This document shows positions 13,900 to 16,669 of a DNA stretch of 16,669 nt, piece after piece (the stretch's first letter is position 1; the number at the start of each line of letters is the position of its first letter). Under the pieces are notes generated by a model that ran no database searches, had not been told where the DNA came from, and saw nothing but the letters and a program-made list of their open reading frames with translations. Origin of the DNA: an uncultured Bacilli bacterium (lineage in GTDB: Bacteria > Bacillota_I > Bacilli_A > RFN20 > CAG-631); contig CAKPZU010000041.1 of the NCBI GenBank assembly GCA_934215405.1, forward strand, positions 1 to 16,669, written 5' to 3'. The translations under genes and the position numbers were made by a program.

Positions 13900-14686
13900 A
13901 AAACATTTTGCTATACCTTATGCTATATTTTTATTATCATTTGTTGTTGTTCCATTAGTATTAATAGTTATATATTCATTTACCAATAGTGAATGGCAAT
14001 TAACATTTAAAAATTATCAAACTATTTTTACTGCTGCAAATGCTAATACATTAGTCGTAAGCTTATTTATAGCTATTTTAACAACAATTGCTTGCTTAAT
14101 AATTGGTTATCCTATTGCTTATATTTTAGCTGATAGGAAGGTATGTAAATCAAAGGTATTAATATACTTCTTTGTTATGCCTATGTGGATTAACTTTGTT
14201 TTAAGAAGTAATGCTACTAAAGAATTATTACAGTTTTTAGGAATTGAGGCTTCAAATACAACTGGTATGTATATATGTGTACTTATTGCTATGGTATATG
14301 ATTATTTACCATTTGTAATATTGCCTTTATATTCAACTATGCTAAAGCTTGATAAAAGTGTTATTGAAGCTGCTAGCGATTTAGGTGCTAGACCTTCATT
14401 AGTATTTATTAAGGCTATTATTCCAATGTCAATGCCAGGAATTATTTCGGCAGCTACAATGGTATTTATGCCTTCTATGTGTTCTTATGTAATTACTGAT
14501 GTATTTTCAAATCAAAAAATGCAAATTATGGGTAATTTAATTAATCAATACTTTGGTGCTTCTCAATGGAATTATGGCTCAGCAGCTTCAATTGTCTTAT
14601 TAATTATCTTGTTTGTATTAATGCATTTAACTAATAAATCAAATACTGAAAAATTAGATGCAAAGGCAGGTGGCAAGGTATGGTAA
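13889..14686 (+). CDS. potB: Polyamine ABC transporter permease PotB
   Basis: A 265-residue integral membrane permease with six hydrophobic segments near 10-31, 54-80, 89-107, 127-149, 183-204 and 231-248. The conserved EAA loop that docks onto PotA is at E160-A-A-S-D-L-G166 through IIP-M (177-180). An N-terminal FTNSEW after the first helix agrees with PotB/CysT-type permeases. The start codon lies inside the end of potA (shared sequence 13889-13899), with AAAGG upstream, which suggests coupled translation. It ends seven bases into potC. Paired with PotC as a heterodimer; the substrate preference among spermidine, putrescine and related amines is set mainly by PotD. Confidence 0.93.
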   Translation: MLNRKHFAIPYAIFLLSFVVVPLVLIVIYSFTNSEWQLTFKNYQTIFTAANANTLVVSLFIAILTTIACLIIGYPIAYILADRKVCKSKVLIYFFVMPMWINFVLRSNATKELLQFLGIEASNTTGMYICVLIAMVYDYLPFVILPLYSTMLKLDKSVIEAASDLGARPSLVFIKAIIPMSMPGIISAATMVFMPSMCSYVITDVFSNQKMQIMGNLINQYFGASQWNYGSAASIVLLIILFVLMHLTNKSNTEKLDAKAGGKVW

Positions 14687-15513
14687 AGAAACATCTTGGT
14701 CGTATTTATATTGCTTTAATGCTTTTACTTATGTATTTACCAATTTTAATTTTAGTTATTTATTCTTTTCAGGATAATACTGCTATTAAATTTGGTGTAT
14801 TTAACGATTTTACTATTAAGTTATACAAGGATTTGTTTGATATGTCAAATCGCCAAACAAGAGAAATCTGGGTTGCTGTGGCACATACTTTAGAAATTGC
14901 TATTGCTGCTGCTATAGTATCAACTATAATTGGAACTCTTGGAGCAATTGGAATATTTTATTCATCAAGAAGAGTTAGAAACACATTAAATTCAATTGCT
15001 AATATTTCCATAGTAAATGCTGAAATCGTTACAGCTTTATCATTAAGAATTTTATATTCTTTATTAAATGTTAGATTAAGCTTCTTTACTTTATTAATAG
15101 GTCATGTTGTATTAACAATTCCATTTGTTGTATTAAATGTTATGCCAAAGCTTCAACAAATGGATCCTAATGAATATGAGGCAGCTTTAGATTTGGGAGC
15201 AACTCCTGCTGTTGCTTTAAGAAAGGTAGTAATTCCAGAAATTACTCCAGGAATTATTTCAGGATTTTTACTTTCAATAACTTTATCACTTGATGATTAT
15301 ATAATTACTGCTTATACTGCTGATACAACATTTGATACGTTATCAACATATGTATATAAATCAATGGTAAAGAAATCTATTCCACTTCAATTTAGATCAT
15401 TAACTACTATTATATTTTTTGCTATTTTAATAGGTGTTGTTATTTATGGTATTGTAAAAAGAAATAAAGAAAAAATCAATAATATCCATGGTATTAGGGG
15501 GAATGAGGCATGA
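14680..15513 (+). CDS. potC: Polyamine ABC transporter permease PotC
   Basis: A 277-residue permease partner of PotB, with hydrophobic segments near 9-29, 68-93, 104-128, 134-156, 190-208 and 239-258. The EAA loop is E167-A-A-L-D-L-G173 through VIPEITPGI (184-192). YSFQD (28-32) after the first helix, and SLDDYIITAYT (203-213) after the EAA loop, are typical of PotC. The start ATG overlaps the last bases of potB and is preceded by AAGG. The stop is TGA, which overlaps the ATG of potD as ATGA; it is the only TGA stop in the window and shows that TGA is a real stop in this organism, since reading through would reach TAG after four more codons. GGGGG upstream of that junction serves potD. Confidence 0.94.
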   Translation: MVKKHLGRIYIALMLLLMYLPILILVIYSFQDNTAIKFGVFNDFTIKLYKDLFDMSNRQTREIWVAVAHTLEIAIAAAIVSTIIGTLGAIGIFYSSRRVRNTLNSIANISIVNAEIVTALSLRILYSLLNVRLSFFTLLIGHVVLTIPFVVLNVMPKLQQMDPNEYEAALDLGATPAVALRKVVIPEITPGIISGFLLSITLSLDDYIITAYTADTTFDTLSTYVYKSMVKKSIPLQFRSLTTIIFFAILIGVVIYGIVKRNKEKINNIHGIRGNEA

Positions 15514-16669
15514 ATAAGAAATTTATAGCAATTAGTGCAGTTTTTGCAATTTGCTTTTCATTAACTGGCTGTAATCAAACAAATGAAAACGATAATAAAA
15601 ATTCATCTGCAACAGTATTAAATGTGTATAACTGTGCTGATTATATTAATGAGGATGTACTTACAGAATTTGAAGAATATTGCTTAAATACTTTAAACAA
15701 AAAGGTTGAAATCAAATATTCAACATATGAAACAAATGAAGATTTATATAATCAATTAAAGGCTGGTGGCGTTCAATATGATTTAGTTTGTCCATCAGAA
15801 TATATGATTGAAAAAATGTTAATTAATGATATGCTTGAGCCACTTGATAGACCAATTGAAAACTATCAAACATATGGTTCAAAATATATTTCTAATATTT
15901 TTAGTAATCTAAAAACTACTATTAAAAGTGAAAATAAAGAAGTTTCATTTGGTGAATATGCTGTTCCTTATATGTGGGGAACAATGGGCTTTATGTATGA
16001 TCCTAATCATATTACATTAGAAGAGGTTTCTTCATGGGATATTATTTGGGATACTAATCATAAAAATCAAACATCGTTAAAAAATTCTATTAGAGATACT
16101 TATATTACATCGACATTACATATTTATAAAGAAGAACTAGAGCTTGCTAAGAAAACATTAACAGGTGATGAATATAATAAAAGAGTAACTGAAATCATGA
16201 ATAGATGTGATGATAAAACTATTAATTTAGTTGAAGCTGATTTAAAGAAGGCTAAAGAAAACATCTATGAATTTGAGGTTGATACAGGAAAAGAAAACAT
16301 TATCAAAGGTAAATATTATGTTAACCTTTGTTGGTCAGGTGATGCTGTTTATTCATTAGATACAGCTGAGGAATCAAATTTTTATTTAAACTATAAGGTT
16401 CCTGAAGAAGGCTCAAATATTTGGTTTGATGGTTGGGTTATGCCAAAAGGAGCTAATAAGGAATTAGCACAAGAATTAATGAATTTCTTATGTGATCCTA
16501 AAATTGCTTCAAAAAATATGGATGAAGTTGGTTATACTAGTGCTATTGCTGGTCAAGATATGTGGGATTTAGTAAATGAGTGGTATAATAGTGATGAAGG
16601 AGAAACAACTGAATATGATTTAACTTATTTCTTTAAAGATACTAATATTGTTGATGAAGAAGGTAATTT
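15510..16669 (+). CDS. potD: Polyamine-binding lipoprotein PotD (partial, runs off right edge)
   Basis: The first 386 residues of the extracellular substrate-binding protein of the importer, with no stop before the window end. The signal peptide ends in lipobox L18-T-G-C21, so the protein is membrane-anchored. The mature chain opens with LNVYNCADYI (37-46), the start of the PotD fold. VCPSEYM (93-99), PYMWGTMGFMYD (153-164), W275 in LCWSGDA and W305-F-D307 in IWFDGW match PotD ligand-site segments; by comparison with E. coli PotD, W275, W305 and D307 would correspond to Trp229, Trp255 and Asp257. Two differences stand out: Cys42 where E. coli has Trp34, and RD at 195-196 where Arg-Glu (Glu171) is expected, the preceding Asp168 position being Ser. 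The ATG overlaps the potC stop. The fourth pot gene, completing the operon. Confidence 0.93.
   Translation, partial: MNKKFIAISAVFAICFSLTGCNQTNENDNKNSSATVLNVYNCADYINEDVLTEFEEYCLNTLNKKVEIKYSTYETNEDLYNQLKAGGVQYDLVCPSEYMIEKMLINDMLEPLDRPIENYQTYGSKYISNIFSNLKTTIKSENKEVSFGEYAVPYMWGTMGFMYDPNHITLEEVSSWDIIWDTNHKNQTSLKNSIRDTYITSTLHIYKEELELAKKTLTGDEYNKRVTEIMNRCDDKTINLVEADLKKAKENIYEFEVDTGKENIIKGKYYVNLCWSGDAVYSLDTAEESNFYLNYKVPEEGSNIWFDGWVMPKGANKELAQELMNFLCDPKIASKNMDEVGYTSAIAGQDMWDLVNEWYNSDEGETTEYDLTYFFKDTNIVDEEGN

Noticed and set aside
1..16669. CRISPR array, insertion sequence, phage or toxin-antitoxin module
   Set aside because: No spaced direct repeats, transposase, integrase or small toxin-antitoxin gene pair was seen on either strand; the small cupin and DUF2188-like genes do not match toxin families.

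Overview
The window looks like a chromosomal segment of a low-GC Gram-positive bacterium (Bacillota). It is very AT-rich, most genes have AAGGAG-type ribosome binding sites, two genes encode lipoproteins with classical lipoboxes, and the promoters found are sigma-A type. The gene set fits a gut Bacilli or Erysipelotrichia-type lineage close to Mollicutes, but that placement is inference. TGA is not read as Trp here: no coding frame contains an internal TGA, and the potC stop is TGA. Every other complete gene ends in TAA or TAG. I see no tRNA, rRNA, insertion sequence, CRISPR array or phage gene, and no gene-free stretch longer than about 200 bases.

Left block, minus strand (about 4.73 to 0.08 kb): a pyruvate kinase gene (pyk), then a creatininase-family amidohydrolase. 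A hairpin with a U-run follows, then a homodimeric ABC exporter, a small cupin protein, a 62-residue DUF2188-like protein and a GGCC-core terminator. Spacing suggests transcription from the pyk promoter with attenuation before the exporter.

Middle block (about 4.77 to 8.98 kb): a surface lipoprotein with DUF4097-type beta repeats is divergent from pyk. Next come GAPDH, which has its own strong promoter overlapped by a palindrome, and a small SAM-dependent methyltransferase that begins right after the GAPDH terminator. A convergent minus-strand gene follows, encoding two predicted esterase domains (SGNH/DUF4886-like plus alpha/beta hydrolase) in one polypeptide. A single bidirectional terminator is embedded in both convergent gene ends.

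Right block, plus strand (9.09 kb to the edge): one operon encodes a zinc-ribbon multi-pass membrane protein, a family I inorganic pyrophosphatase and an FTCD/FchA-type cyclodeaminase. A second operon encodes an XRE-cupin regulator and a polyamine ABC transporter, potA-potB-potC-potD, with translationally coupled junctions; potD runs off the window.

The most notable signals are a tandem duplication of the C-terminal regulatory module of PotA, the two-esterase fusion, and two identically spaced, 22-bp-phased GTTT-N9-AAAC palindromes in the leader of the XRE-cupin regulator. I did not find a clearly new defence or mobile system. The window is mostly glycolytic, transport and housekeeping genes with several unusual architectures.
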